A DNA stretch of 64,000 nt from Brevibacterium zhoupengii (GTDB lineage: Bacteria > Actinomycetota > Actinomycetes > Actinomycetales > Brevibacteriaceae), in NCBI RefSeq assembly GCF_021117425.1, contig NZ_CP088298.1:3410001-3474000 (forward strand), given 5' to 3'. Below the pieces are notes generated by a model that searched no databases, was not told where the DNA came from, and saw only the letters and a list, made by a program, of their open reading frames with translations. The translations under genes and the position numbers were made by a program. Each line of letters begins with the position of its first letter. Position 1 is the first letter of the stretch. This document shows positions 9,270 to 19,265 of the stretch, piece by piece.

Positions 9270-10333
9270 GTGCCTTCTTCCTGCGGGTGCGGTACGGGTC
9301 GGTCAGAAGTTCGGGTGCCTCGCTTGCCTTGTGTCGGCGAACCGTGGTCAGGCACTGCGGCCGCGAGGTGGTCGTTGAGATAGTCATCGAGCATCTGCAG
9401 CGCTTCGTCATCAGTGATGTTCATCTGGCCCGTGCTGCGTGCAACTCCGAGTCCGTCGATGAAGACGCTCAGTCCCTTGGCCATGAGGATGGTGTCACCA
9501 GCACGAATGGTGCCGGCCTTCTGACCGGCGAGGACGACCGAGGCGAACAACTCGAACCATTCCGCGTACACCTCGTTGAGCGTGGCTCTGGCGTGCTCAT
9601 CGACGGCGGCCCGGGCCCAGCTTTGGACCCAGATGGACCATACGCGTCGAATCGTGGCATTGACCCCGGCGTGGACACGCGCAAATTCGCGCAGAGTGGT
9701 CAAAGGGTCATCGGGGTCGGTGAGTCCGCGGATGCCGGAGAGGATGTCAAGGGTGTAGCGCAGTGTTGCCTGCAGCAGCTGCGGCTTCGACCGGAAGTGG
9801 TAGTTGACCGCCGAAGTGCTCAGTCCGCTCGCCTGTGCGACGTCCTCGGTGCGCACGTTGTCGACGCCCAGGTCAGCGTAGAGTTCCCAGGCTGCCGCGA
9901 CGATCCGATGCCGGTTGCGTTTGCCCTTCGACATCCACTCCCCTGCCTTGGCCAGGTTCGGGAGTGATTCCTCGTAATCCAGCGAGGCAGTCGCGTCCGC
10001 AGACCCGGTCCGAGCATCGGGCCGCGCATCGGTGCCGGCCGGACCGTCGCCGGCTTCACGGTGGAAGTGGGGAACAGTCCGTCGCCGAGGTGGCTGTGCC
10101 GATCGTCCGGTGCTGAGCCAGTCCGTGCTGACGTTGGTCAGGGTGGCGATTCGCGAGATCTCCTCGACCCGGAAGTTTCGTGTTCCGGCCAGAGACTTGG
10201 AGAGTTTGCTCGGCTCAATGCCGATGTTGCGAGCGACTTCACTGTGGTTGATCCCGGCGGATCTGATCGCATCACGCACGCGGCTCACCAGGGACTCCTG
10301 GCTGTTGCCTGCACCATTGCTCGTCTCGACCAC
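9266..10333 (-). CDS. Double-HTH regulator: XRE-like N-domain fused to TetR-type domain
   Basis: Probable autogenous regulator of the ABC operon it opens. An XRE-like helix-turn-helix (HSEVARNIGIEPSKLSKSL) lies about 30 residues after the chosen start. A Pro/Arg/Asp-rich linker follows, then a TetR N-terminal domain (RHRIVAAAWELYADLGVDNVRTEDVAQASGLSTSAVNYHF) and a TetR-like helical ligand domain. The frame is open to an ATG at 10480, but a promoter at 10340-10368 puts transcription start exactly on the GTG at 10333 (355 aa, leaderless). The stop overlaps the lipoprotein ATG. Having two different DNA-binding domains in one chain is unusual. Domain calls are firm; the start is likely but unproven. 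Confidence 0.82.
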   Translation of the reverse strand: MVETSNGAGNSQESLVSRVRDAIRSAGINHSEVARNIGIEPSKLSKSLAGTRNFRVEEISRIATLTNVSTDWLSTGRSAQPPRRRTVPHFHREAGDGPAGTDARPDARTGSADATASLDYEESLPNLAKAGEWMSKGKRNRHRIVAAAWELYADLGVDNVRTEDVAQASGLSTSAVNYHFRSKPQLLQATLRYTLDILSGIRGLTDPDDPLTTLREFARVHAGVNATIRRVWSIWVQSWARAAVDEHARATLNEVYAEWFELFASVVLAGQKAGTIRAGDTILMAKGLSVFIDGLGVARSTGQMNITDDEALQMLDDYLNDHLAAAVPDHGSPTQGKRGTRTSDRPVPHPQEEGT

Positions 10334-10339
10334 CACTAC

Positions 10340-10368
10340 ATTCTGCACAGTTGTTGCGATTTTGGCAA
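10340..10368 (-). promoter_or_regulatory. Leaderless promoter of the regulator-ABC operon
   Basis: Read on the minus strand: -35 TTGCCA (10368-10363), a 17-base spacer, -10 CAGAAT (10345-10340), then six bases to a GTG at 10333. The match to sigma-70-type consensus is 5/6 and 4/6, and the spacing predicts a transcript beginning at the GTG itself. Confidence 0.55.
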
Positions 10369-10486
10369 TAGTTACTGGTGGGTTTGTTAGTTTTTCGTGA
10401 CCTTCGGAGCGCTGCCCGTTTTGCTTTACAGCCGCTGTTGTTGAGGTTCGTCGGTGCGTTGACGCGTAACAAAACAACATGAACGA

Positions 10487-10492
10487 TATAAT
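10487..10492 (+). promoter_or_regulatory. -10 element TATAAT upstream of the Stealth gene
   Basis: A perfect TATAAT on the plus strand would start a transcript near 10499 with a leader of about 80 bases to the GTG start at 10581. The best -35 match, TTGACG at 10459-10464, is 22 bases away, too far for an ordinary promoter, so an activator or extended -10 may be involved. Confidence 0.4.
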
Positions 10493-10580
10493 TCTTGTTC
10501 AATAAATGTTGGCGAAACTTCTCGACGAAGCTTTTCCAAGCGAGCTACTTGCGCTACAGATACGAGGAGGCCCCGCGACC

Positions 10581-12242
10581 GTGCAGTCACTGCCATCGAC
10601 GGTACGTTCCCACTTGGTCAAGAAACTGACCCCCAAACGCAAAGCATGGGCCTCAAAATTGCGTCACGGTGAACATGCTTGGCAGCGAGTGGGCACTAGC
10701 GACCGGCGCAACCCTGCCAGTAAAAGAACAACCTATGACGCCCGAGCCGAGCAAGAGGCTTCCCTCGCCGAAGTGCGTCGTCTAATGAGCGCAGCTGAAA
10801 TCGAATTCGTCGAGCTGCCCCGACCGAGTGTTTTCAATCCTGTCCTGGTCGTCAAGGCCAGCGAACTTACACGACTTCTCTCTTCGGTAGTCGCCAACTT
10901 GTCGCATGCACGTGAAGGGAGCAGCCGAACTACTTCACCACTCGCAGACGAAATTTGGTCCATTAGCATCTATGATGCCCGGGGCGCCAAAATGAGTCGC
11001 CGAGGCGCCCGGAGACGACCATCGAAGGTTGCCAGAGTCAACTGCTTGAGAAAAATTGTCGCTCCCAATTCAAGTGTGCTGAGCACACCCGACCAAACGG
11101 TGTCGATCGAATTGTGGCAAGAGCTGAGCTCGAACGTTAAGCGCACCGATGGTGGACTTCATTTGCCCGGAACCATGCGCCGTCGAAATTCCGATCACGG
11201 CTTGGCCGTGGACTATATGGTGCCAGCTACTTGGGAAAGAGCGCTGAGGAACCACTCTCGTCTTGCCCTTCCTGCACCTCACCTGCGGGAGCTGCAGGAA
11301 CCGGTCGACATTGTCTATACGTGGGTCGACGGGTCCGACCCGGAGTGGCGAGCACGAATGACCGCACTTCGCGACAGGCTTGATTTAAGGACCACCGCTT
11401 CTTCGTCGCTTTCGGAATCGCGGTTCACCTCGCGCGATGAATTGAGATTCTCACTTCGCTCACTCGAATACTATGCTTCGTGGGTTCGGCGAATCTTCAT
11501 TGTTACGGATCAGCAGATTCCTGAGTGGTTGAACAAGGAACACCCGAAAGTCACCGTCGTCGATCACCGTGACATCTTCACCGACACAGGGGCACTTCCC
11601 GTCTTCAACTCGCACGCCATCGAATCTCAACTGCACCATATCCCCGGTCTAGCCGAGCACTATCTCTATCTCAATGACGACTGCTTCTTCCTCAGACCTA
11701 CTGACCCTGAGTTGTTCTTCACAGCGAACGGCCTGTCCAAACATTTTCGATCGATCGTGCCCATCGATATCGACCACTGGACCCCTCGGGATCTTCCAAT
11801 CATCTCCGCAGCCAAACAAGGAAGAGAGCACCTCGTCGATAAGTACGGCCGCACAGTCACCCACCGGTTCAAGCACACTCCACACGCGCAGCTTCGTTCC
11901 GTGCTCGAAACAATGGAGGCCGAAGAGCCCGAGCTCTTCGCGCGAGTTGCAGCTTCACCGTTCCGCTCGCCAGAGGATGTGTCCATCCCCTCGTCCCTCC
12001 ACCACCTCGATGCTTTTGCCCGGGGACGATCAATCGAAGGGCAGATCGGTTATCAGTTCGTAGACCTCAACGAAGATGATTTGGAACTGCGCCTGCTCCG
12101 GGTCGCGCGTCGCACCGATTTGGATGTGTTCTGCCTCAATGAGACCACGCTCAGAGAGGAGTCAGAGCCGTCGGTGGATGCCTTAGTAGCCCGCTTCCTC
12201 AATCACCGTTTCCCTGTACCGTCAAGCTTTGAAGTCGACTAA
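10581..12242 (+). CDS. Stealth-family sugar-phosphate transferase for surface polysaccharide
   Basis: Cytoplasmic enzyme that transfers a sugar 1-phosphate to build phosphodiester-linked polymers, as in capsule or cell-wall glycopolymer synthesis. Conserved regions are in order: CR1 EPVDIVYTWVDGSDPEW (about 238), CR2 from FTSRDELRFSLRSLEYYASWVRRIFIVTD to YLYLNDDCFF (about 282-375), CR3 with HTPHAQLRSVLE (about 430), and CR4 near the end with FCLNET. The GTG at 10581 has GAGGAGG upstream (10564-10570); an in-frame ATG at 10506 lies only seven bases from a predicted transcript start and is the alternative. The gene opens the plus-strand side of the polymer locus. Confidence 0.88.
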   Translation: MQSLPSTVRSHLVKKLTPKRKAWASKLRHGEHAWQRVGTSDRRNPASKRTTYDARAEQEASLAEVRRLMSAAEIEFVELPRPSVFNPVLVVKASELTRLLSSVVANLSHAREGSSRTTSPLADEIWSISIYDARGAKMSRRGARRRPSKVARVNCLRKIVAPNSSVLSTPDQTVSIELWQELSSNVKRTDGGLHLPGTMRRRNSDHGLAVDYMVPATWERALRNHSRLALPAPHLRELQEPVDIVYTWVDGSDPEWRARMTALRDRLDLRTTASSSLSESRFTSRDELRFSLRSLEYYASWVRRIFIVTDQQIPEWLNKEHPKVTVVDHRDIFTDTGALPVFNSHAIESQLHHIPGLAEHYLYLNDDCFFLRPTDPELFFTANGLSKHFRSIVPIDIDHWTPRDLPIISAAKQGREHLVDKYGRTVTHRFKHTPHAQLRSVLETMEAEEPELFARVAASPFRSPEDVSIPSSLHHLDAFARGRSIEGQIGYQFVDLNEDDLELRLLRVARRTDLDVFCLNETTLREESEPSVDALVARFLNHRFPVPSSFEVD

Positions 12243-12290
12243 CGCGCGTCGAAATCCCCGCATCAGACCACCGCGCGGTACCGGCTGCAT

Positions 12291-13766
12291 TCACTGGCCG
12301 CTTTGGCGGCGAAACAGCTTTTTCAGACTCAGCGGAACTTTCATCATCTTGTCTACTCGCCTGTCAGCACGGTCTGCAGTAGATCGGACTGATCGCACCG
12401 TACTTTGTGTTTCCCCAAGCGCGGCTTCTGCCTTGGCCAGACGACTTTCGATTTCGTGAAGCCTGCTCTCGGAAGGTTCTGCACCACTTGTCGCCTTGGC
12501 CGCTTTCTGCGCCTTTTTGAGAGCGAGGTAGCGACTCTGGAGCATCGAGGTCATACGGACGAACTCGGGTGGCACATCGTGCCACAGGCTTGCCTGTGGG
12601 TCCGGGTAGTCTGTCGATGACACACGATGCTCGTAATCTGCCAATGCGCCTTCTTGTCCGGGATCGTAAATGTGGGTGAATCCGTTGTCGTGTATGAAAT
12701 CGCTCAAGACGTCGAAGCGTTCGGCGTGTCCACGATTGAACTCGGTGTAATCGGCTCGCGCATAGAGCTCTGCAACGGTACTCGGACATTCTTCAGCCGT
12801 GAGGTCGATAGTCGGCACCCCGTGATAGCGCGACAGTTCAAGAGTTCGCCCGTCATGGGCCAAGACGAGACCCGGCGTGCCCGCCAGGATGGCAGCTACA
12901 TTTCCATGAATACGCGGGCCGAAGGAGAAGCTCATCTCGCTCATGCGCTTAATCCATACCGGCGCATCAAGATGAAACTGTGCCTTCGCCCCGCTGAACT
13001 GCGAGTGACTGCGTGAGAGCGGCAGTCGCTCGTCGTGACCACTGTAAGGAGTCGTCCCCCACAACATCATTTCCAAGGTGGCGAGGTCCTGCGGCATGTA
13101 GGTGGCGTCGAAATTGTCTTCAGCATCAGCGACGAGGTCGCCTCCGAACAGATTATTAGTCTGCACGTTGTAGGCGATTGGTGATCCCGGATTGAGCTCG
13201 TCGGCTTGCTCGACGCGATGCCCTCGCCCGTTCATCGTCATCGACGGGCACCCAACCACGATAACGTCCTTAAAACCGAGCGAGGTCAGATACTCAGCCG
13301 TGAGTTCGCCCCTCACTGTCAGTGCACTTGACTTGTCCAGCACCGCCTTCGCAAACCGTCTCACCGTCGGTTCAATTTTCTTCAAACTTGCTGGGTTGCC
13401 GTCCAGAGGCAATTGTGCGCCGCCAGAGAGCATGAGGAATGGAATCTTGAGATTTTCGATGAATTCTGTTGTACGGGTGAGTTCAGCCTCGAACCCCGGA
13501 CGGAAAGCGTTTGCCAAAGGCAGAATAAAGCCGTCGTACTCGTCGTTGACCTTTGCCGCCATCGATTTGTTGATCTTGTAGCGATTTGCGTCGACTATGG
13601 CGTCAGCGGTCGAAAAGAGCTTATGAGCGGCATTGCCGAAGATCAAGTTGCCGTTATTTCGGCCAATTGTGTTGCGGTCAAGAGTATCGAATCCGTTGTA
13701 GGGCTCGAACGGAGTCTTTCCCAGCCTCATCAAATATCGCTTGCCCATTTCTTCCACACCATTCAC
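12291..13766 (-). CDS. Polysaccharide pyruvyltransferase family protein
   Basis: Member of the CsaB/polysaccharide pyruvyl transferase family (491 aa), which uses phosphoenolpyruvate to put ketal-linked pyruvate on surface sugars. Visible features are RNNGNLIFGNAAHKLF near residue 38, a GGAQLPLDG strand end near 115, LTVRGELTAEYLTSLGFKDVIVVGCPSM (about 160-185) and FSFGPRIHGNVAAILAGTPGLVLAHDGRT (about 285), the usual C-lobe signature. Residues ~440-480 form a charged coiled coil (ESRLHEIESRLAKAEAALGE). GTG 13766 has no Shine-Dalgarno; ATG at 13748 is an equally possible start. It is convergent with the Stealth gene and divergent from the double TagF. Confidence 0.85.
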   Translation of the reverse strand: MNGVEEMGKRYLMRLGKTPFEPYNGFDTLDRNTIGRNNGNLIFGNAAHKLFSTADAIVDANRYKINKSMAAKVNDEYDGFILPLANAFRPGFEAELTRTTEFIENLKIPFLMLSGGAQLPLDGNPASLKKIEPTVRRFAKAVLDKSSALTVRGELTAEYLTSLGFKDVIVVGCPSMTMNGRGHRVEQADELNPGSPIAYNVQTNNLFGGDLVADAEDNFDATYMPQDLATLEMMLWGTTPYSGHDERLPLSRSHSQFSGAKAQFHLDAPVWIKRMSEMSFSFGPRIHGNVAAILAGTPGLVLAHDGRTLELSRYHGVPTIDLTAEECPSTVAELYARADYTEFNRGHAERFDVLSDFIHDNGFTHIYDPGQEGALADYEHRVSSTDYPDPQASLWHDVPPEFVRMTSMLQSRYLALKKAQKAAKATSGAEPSESRLHEIESRLAKAEAALGETQSTVRSVRSTADRADRRVDKMMKVPLSLKKLFRRQSGQ

Positions 13767-13965
13767 TGTTGTTTTCGAGCGGCTGTTGCACTATCCGCCC
13801 CACTCTACTGTTCACAAACACCACGCGGCCACTGTCAACGAACCTCGTTAATGACCGGAATGTCGCGCCCACTGCGGCAACGCCTCGCGCCGCGACCCCG
13901 CCTGAAGTCATAGACTTAGCTCATTGAGGTCTGCAGTTAGACGACGACATAGTGGAGGAAGCCCC

Positions 13966-16900
13966 TTGGAGATTCGGAATCTCATCGCCCGCAGCGCAAT
14001 CGCCACAATTGGCAGCGCGCGGAGAAAAATGACGAAGGCTTCTAAGGTAATGTCGCTTCGTTCGCAGACTCCGCCTCGCCCAACATCACGGTTGCAGTCG
14101 CTCAGTATCACCCATGCGCAGAACCTCCTCCATGTCGATCTCACGCCAAACGCAGCTGTTATCCCCACAGGACTCTGGATTGAGCACGATGGCAACCTAG
14201 TTCGCCTTGGCTCATTGGAGACATCCTTATCGCGGAACTCTGATGCTCAGCCCGTGACCACCTGCTCGATAAGCGTCAATCTCGATAATGTCATCGAACG
14301 ACTCCCGGAGTGGTCTTCACCTACACCGGCTGAGGCAGATGCCGAAAACGACGACACCGGGTTCGTACTCCGCTTGCATCTCGAGTTCGACGGTATTGAC
14401 TCGGGTGCTCTCCCCAGCTCTCACCTCGAAGCATCACACCGCGGCGTACCAGTGGCACTAGTTCGGCTGGGTCGGGCCAAGCAAACCCAGGCGTCAAATT
14501 TCAACTACCGCCATGCGAATGACCATTTCTACTATCCTCTGATCAACCGCAATGGTCATGTGGTGATCGAAGTGGATCGACCTCACCGGCCTTATGCGCA
14601 GGTCCGCAATGACGGCCTGATCATCGAGAACGGTACGCTGAAGGTCAAAGGGAGAATCACCGCACGCGGCACTGAATATGTAAGCGCCAAACTCGTAGTG
14701 CGCGGCCGAACCTCCGGGTTCCGAGCAACTTCCGAGGTCGACCTCAAGCTCAACGAGGCGCTCTCAACAAATCGGTTCGGTCTCAACCACTATGTCTTTG
14801 CATCTGAACTCGATTTCAACGAACTCGTCGACGAGATCAGCGATGACAATGCAGACTTGTATTTGGACCTGGATCCCGCTTTAGCAGACAAGCCAAAGCG
14901 AGCGCGAATCGGGACAAGCCGCTACCTCGTTCGCGTCAGCACGACTGGCAATACGGTGAAGTCCGGATCGCGTACTGTCTCAATCATCCCCTACTACACA
15001 TTCAAGGCAAAGTATCCCTCCCTGCACCTTGAAGTCTTCCACTCGACCGACCACGAATACATGCAAACGCTGGTGTCGAACCGACGTTCCTGGAAACCGC
15101 CCCGCCCTTCAGAACGTCGCCCAGTGTGGCTGATCGGTGAACTGCCCTACAAGGCACAGGACAATGGACTCCAATTCTTCAAATTCATGCGTGACGAACA
15201 TCCCGAAATCGATGCATATTACGTAATCGAACCAAATTCGCCGGAAAGAGCGAACCTCGACGGCTACGACCATGTCGTAGACTTCCGCTCGCACGAACAT
15301 ATCCAAGTGGCCCTTGCCGCTGACAAAATCATCGGAACTCACCACCCGGATTTCCTCTATCCCACGAGGGAATCTGGCTTCCAAAGAGCTTTGCACGCCG
15401 AATCAGTATTTCTCCAACATGGCGTCACAGCTGCCAAGTGGATGGTGCCCAATTACGGTAAGTTCATCAGTGGTTTCGACGTGGACCTCATCACTGTCTG
15501 CTCTGAACGCGAGAAGGAATTCTTCGTCAAAGATTTTGGCTACGCGCCCGAGCAGATAGCAGTCACCGGCTTCGCCAGATTCGATGCTCTGCTTGCCGAC
15601 GATGTCAATGTCCGTCCAGGCCAGCTCATGATCATGCCGACGTGGCGAGCGTGGTTGCAAGATCCTGACTACTTTGCCGAATCGGAATACTTCCAGCGTT
15701 GGAACTCCCTACTGACCAGTGACCGTTTGCGATCACTGATGGAAAAGTACAATCTCGAACCGGTCTTCTGCCTTCATCCGAACATGCAGCAGTACAGTTC
15801 GCACTTCCGTGATGCAGGAATTCGCGTGGTCGTCCAAGGCGAAACTGACGTCCAGTTTCTCCTTAAACAGAGTTCCATGCTCATCACTGACTACTCGAGC
15901 GTCGCCTTCGATTTTGCGTTCCTGCACAAACCAGTTGCCTACTACCAGTTCGACACTCGTCGGTTCGCTCAGCCACATGCCGATCCGGAAAGGGAATTCC
16001 CCGGTCCTGTAGTCGCAGATGAGGACCAACTTCTAGACGCCATTGAGACCGCATATGCATCGGGCGGTGAAATGGATCGAAAGTATCGGGAACGAGCTGA
16101 CCGCTTCCTAACAAATCGTGACACCAATAGTCGGGAGCGCATCTTCCACGCAATTCAAAACTCGGTCAGTCCTCGCACAACGATTACGGATCTGGCCCAG
16201 AGCGAGCCCGCCCAGGCCGCGTACAGACTCGTACGGCGCAATAAGCGCTATCTGTCTGTCATGAAGAGGCTGTACAAACTGATGCGTTGGGCTCCCCTAG
16301 ATTCTGGAACCATCGTTTTCGAAACGGGCCAGGGTAAGCAATACGCCGACAGCCCCCGCGCAATTCACGAGGAGCTGGTCCGACGCGGGGACACCCGCCG
16401 GAAAGTATGGATCTACCACAAGCGGCTGCCGGTGACGGACCAGTACACCACCGTCGTCAAACGGCACTCGCCCGCGTTCTTCTGGTACCTTGCCACAGCG
16501 AAATACTGGATCAACAACCACAACTTCCCGAACTACATCCACCGGCGGAAGCAGGGGCTGTATATCCAAACGTGGCATGGAACACCGCTCAAGCGCATGT
16601 TCCTCGATCAAGACAACTTCTACGGACGCGATCCTGGTTACATTGACCGGGTCAAAGAGGCTTCGGCACAGTGGAATGCACTGGTCTCTCCCTCACCATA
16701 CGCAACAGAGGCGATGAGATCGTCATACGCATATGAGGGACAGGTCTATGAGCTGGGTTACCCACGAAACGACGTGCTGCGCGGCCCACACACACAAAAG
16801 ATTCGCGACGACCTTCGCCACCGGCTCTCAATCCCGCGTGATCAGACGGTAGTGCTATATGCTCCGACCTTCCGCGATGACCAGCCAACGACCAAAGGAC

Positions 16901-17388
16901 GATTCGCCTTCGACTGGCCGTTCGACCCGGAGGAGTTTGTCCAACATTTCGGCAATGGCGTCACACTTCTCTTGCGCACGCACTTCCTGGTCAATACCAA
17001 GCCCGTTATCCCAGAAGCTCTCAAGTCCAATATAATCGACGTCAGTGGTCTTCCAGATATCAACGAACTCTTCTTAGCAAGTGACATTCTCGTCACAGAT
17101 TATTCATCGTCATTCTTTGACTATTCAGTCCTCGAACGGCCGATCATCTTCTTCGCTTACGATCTGGATAATTACCGCGACAACCTTCGCGGTTTCTACC
17201 TCAACTACGAAACGGATCTCCCAGGTCCGGTGACAACCACTTCGGGCGAACTCTTTGCCGAAATCGACAAAGCGGCTGTATCCACTGAAGCTGACAGGGA
17301 ACGCCTGAGAATTTTCGCGCGGATGTACGCTCCCAACGACGACGGTCATGCGGCGGCTCGAGTCATCGATAGTCTCCTCGCGGACTAG
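13966..17388 (+). CDS. tagF: Tandem-domain CDP-glycerol glycerophosphotransferase
   Basis: Polymerase-type enzyme (1140 aa) transferring glycerol phosphate from CDP-glycerol to a growing wall polymer. There are two Glyphos_transf domains. Domain 1 (about 380-700) has LQHGVTAAKW and CLHPNMQQY, with MLITDYSSVAFDF. Domain 2 (about 795-1140) has TWHGTPLKRM, LLRTHFLVN and ILVTDYSSSFFDY. Both keep the two His positions of the TagF active site. The first ~375 residues are a non-catalytic beta-rich region ending in YYTFKAKYPSLHLEV. The TTG at 13966 follows GGAGGAA (13954-13960); another in-frame TTG at 13924 has none. The downstream GT4 gene starts 32 bases after the stop. Confidence 0.88.
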   Translation: MEIRNLIARSAIATIGSARRKMTKASKVMSLRSQTPPRPTSRLQSLSITHAQNLLHVDLTPNAAVIPTGLWIEHDGNLVRLGSLETSLSRNSDAQPVTTCSISVNLDNVIERLPEWSSPTPAEADAENDDTGFVLRLHLEFDGIDSGALPSSHLEASHRGVPVALVRLGRAKQTQASNFNYRHANDHFYYPLINRNGHVVIEVDRPHRPYAQVRNDGLIIENGTLKVKGRITARGTEYVSAKLVVRGRTSGFRATSEVDLKLNEALSTNRFGLNHYVFASELDFNELVDEISDDNADLYLDLDPALADKPKRARIGTSRYLVRVSTTGNTVKSGSRTVSIIPYYTFKAKYPSLHLEVFHSTDHEYMQTLVSNRRSWKPPRPSERRPVWLIGELPYKAQDNGLQFFKFMRDEHPEIDAYYVIEPNSPERANLDGYDHVVDFRSHEHIQVALAADKIIGTHHPDFLYPTRESGFQRALHAESVFLQHGVTAAKWMVPNYGKFISGFDVDLITVCSEREKEFFVKDFGYAPEQIAVTGFARFDALLADDVNVRPGQLMIMPTWRAWLQDPDYFAESEYFQRWNSLLTSDRLRSLMEKYNLEPVFCLHPNMQQYSSHFRDAGIRVVVQGETDVQFLLKQSSMLITDYSSVAFDFAFLHKPVAYYQFDTRRFAQPHADPEREFPGPVVADEDQLLDAIETAYASGGEMDRKYRERADRFLTNRDTNSRERIFHAIQNSVSPRTTITDLAQSEPAQAAYRLVRRNKRYLSVMKRLYKLMRWAPLDSGTIVFETGQGKQYADSPRAIHEELVRRGDTRRKVWIYHKRLPVTDQYTTVVKRHSPAFFWYLATAKYWINNHNFPNYIHRRKQGLYIQTWHGTPLKRMFLDQDNFYGRDPGYIDRVKEASAQWNALVSPSPYATEAMRSSYAYEGQVYELGYPRNDVLRGPHTQKIRDDLRHRLSIPRDQTVVLYAPTFRDDQPTTKGRFAFDWPFDPEEFVQHFGNGVTLLLRTHFLVNTKPVIPEALKSNIIDVSGLPDINELFLASDILVTDYSSSFFDYSVLERPIIFFAYDLDNYRDNLRGFYLNYETDLPGPVTTTSGELFAEIDKAAVSTEADRERLRIFARMYAPNDDGHAAARVIDSLLAD

Positions 17389-17420
17389 CACTGCCGTTGG
17401 ATTCTGCACTGGAGGAACCC

Positions 17421-19265
17421 ATGCTCAAACGAAACCCTCACTTCCCCAAGGCTTCCATCTACGGGCTCATCGGGGGAATCCCAGAGACGTTCGGTGGCAG
17501 AACGAGTGTGTGCCTGCAGAGAGCTAATGCGATTGCTGAGCTCGATGAGAGACATGTCGAGATTCTCACGCTTTCTCCCAAGAATGGTGTTGACACTCAA
17601 GCACTGACGGAGCGGTTGCGCGAGGAGGGCCGTATCGGGAATCGCGTGGCGATCAGAAATGTGTGGGCGGATCTCCGTCACGCTGACGCGCACGACTTGT
17701 TGCAGATAGCAGGGAACAACTCCCAGTCGATCACCGTCGACCCGACACAGCTGCCTGCATATGACGGATCGCCGGAGATCCTAGAGGTCGATTCCGCCGG
17801 AAAGACGATCCGTGCTGACCGATTCAGGGAGGACGGCACTCGCTACAACAGCTATCGACCGGGCGACCTGGATACCAAGAAGAGTTCCGTGCTCTTCGAC
17901 CTGCGAGGTCGTCCAATTGCGCAATGGGCTGAACAGTACGAGCTCTATTTTGCATGGATGGACTGGCTGATCGGTACCGAGCCCGCGATCATCATCAACG
18001 ACGGCCCCCCGTTGGCACGGTATCTACACAAGTACCAACGCGCAAACGTTGTCCTCGTTCAAACCATTCACAGCAAGCACTCGGCAGATCCCACCAAGCG
18101 CACACACAGGTTGGGGTGGACATATACTCCTGCGCTGAAGAATGTTGACCGATTCGATCACCTGGCAGTACTCACCGAGTCACAGCGGTCCGACCTCTCC
18201 GACCTCAATTACGTGATGGACAATGCGTCGGTTCTGCCAAACATGACCACCGCCGAACCGATCAAACGGATCAAACCTCGCAAACCAGGTGCCGGAGTCA
18301 TGCTCGCGCGCACGACTTTCCTCAAACGCATCGATCACGCGATCACTGCCGTTCACAAGGCGCAGCAAACTGGTGTAGATGCCACGTTCGACATCTATGG
18401 GGTCGCAGACGAAGCTCAGGAGTCCTTGGAAGCGCTCATCGCTGAGATCGGGGTGGGCGACACCATCCGGCTTCGCGGATTCGATCCGAGAGCGAAGAGC
18501 AAATTTGAAGAATCATCATTCACTCTCCTCACCAGCGAGTATGAAGGGCAACCGCTAGTTTTACTCGAAAGTATGGCGGTAGGTTGCATTCCAATCGCGT
18601 ACGACATCAAATACGGGCCAGCAGACATCATCACCCACGGTGTCAATGGCTTCCTCGTATCGCCCGGAGATGTCGATGCCATGGCCAAGTGCATCGGAGA
18701 CCTTCACTCCATGGCCGAGCCTGAGCTCCTTCAAATCCGCAAAGCAGCCATTAAGCGAGCTCAGGACTTCTCGCCGGAGAAGATCACCCGAATGTGGGGA
18801 AGGATGCTCAACCAGGCAGTGGACAATAAGGTCCCACCCCGACAAGTTGAAGGCAAGGCGCAACTGGTCGACCTAGTCGTCGATGGAAACGAAATGCAGC
18901 TAACCGTGAAGATCACTGGAGATGCCGCGAAAAATCCAACGTGGTCGTTGCTGACTTGGACCGAAAGGAATGGCAAACGATTCGGTCGTCTGCCCGCACA
19001 CGGCGAGGAGGTCGAAGGTCAATTTATGATCACTGCGTCAGCCCTTGCTGACGATTTTGCTTCTATCGACCGTGGCTTCGTTGACCTTTGGATCGACTTG
19101 CGTACAGACGGACAACCTTGCCGGCTGCGTATCAAAGGGGCTCAAGCACTCGAGCCCACCAAGTTCGCATGGGCGGAGCTGTATTCGACTAAGTTCGGCA
19201 GTCTGAGCATCCGCTACGACTCGCCACACCTTGAATCCGCTACCGAGTCGCCGCAGGTCAATTAG
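17421..19265 (+). CDS. GT4-family glycosyltransferase with C-terminal beta-type module
   Basis: Retaining GT-B glycosyltransferase (614 aa) probably decorating or linking the wall polymer. The N-lobe begins YGLIGGIPETFGGRTSVCLQRA. The C-lobe has the donor-binding pattern: MLARTTFLKRIDHAITA (about 294), IRLRGFDPRAKSKFEESSF, then LTSEYEGQPLVLLESMAVGCIPI with the E-x7-E-type acidic positions (about 370-390). Residues ~475-614 are a separate domain ending WAELYSTKFGSLSIRY, also seen at the end of the GT at 20897-22789. ATG 17421 follows GGAGGA; the TTG at 17397 is rejected. It is co-directional with the double TagF, 32 bases downstream. Confidence 0.86.
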   Translation: MLKRNPHFPKASIYGLIGGIPETFGGRTSVCLQRANAIAELDERHVEILTLSPKNGVDTQALTERLREEGRIGNRVAIRNVWADLRHADAHDLLQIAGNNSQSITVDPTQLPAYDGSPEILEVDSAGKTIRADRFREDGTRYNSYRPGDLDTKKSSVLFDLRGRPIAQWAEQYELYFAWMDWLIGTEPAIIINDGPPLARYLHKYQRANVVLVQTIHSKHSADPTKRTHRLGWTYTPALKNVDRFDHLAVLTESQRSDLSDLNYVMDNASVLPNMTTAEPIKRIKPRKPGAGVMLARTTFLKRIDHAITAVHKAQQTGVDATFDIYGVADEAQESLEALIAEIGVGDTIRLRGFDPRAKSKFEESSFTLLTSEYEGQPLVLLESMAVGCIPIAYDIKYGPADIITHGVNGFLVSPGDVDAMAKCIGDLHSMAEPELLQIRKAAIKRAQDFSPEKITRMWGRMLNQAVDNKVPPRQVEGKAQLVDLVVDGNEMQLTVKITGDAAKNPTWSLLTWTERNGKRFGRLPAHGEEVEGQFMITASALADDFASIDRGFVDLWIDLRTDGQPCRLRIKGAQALEPTKFAWAELYSTKFGSLSIRYDSPHLESATESPQVN

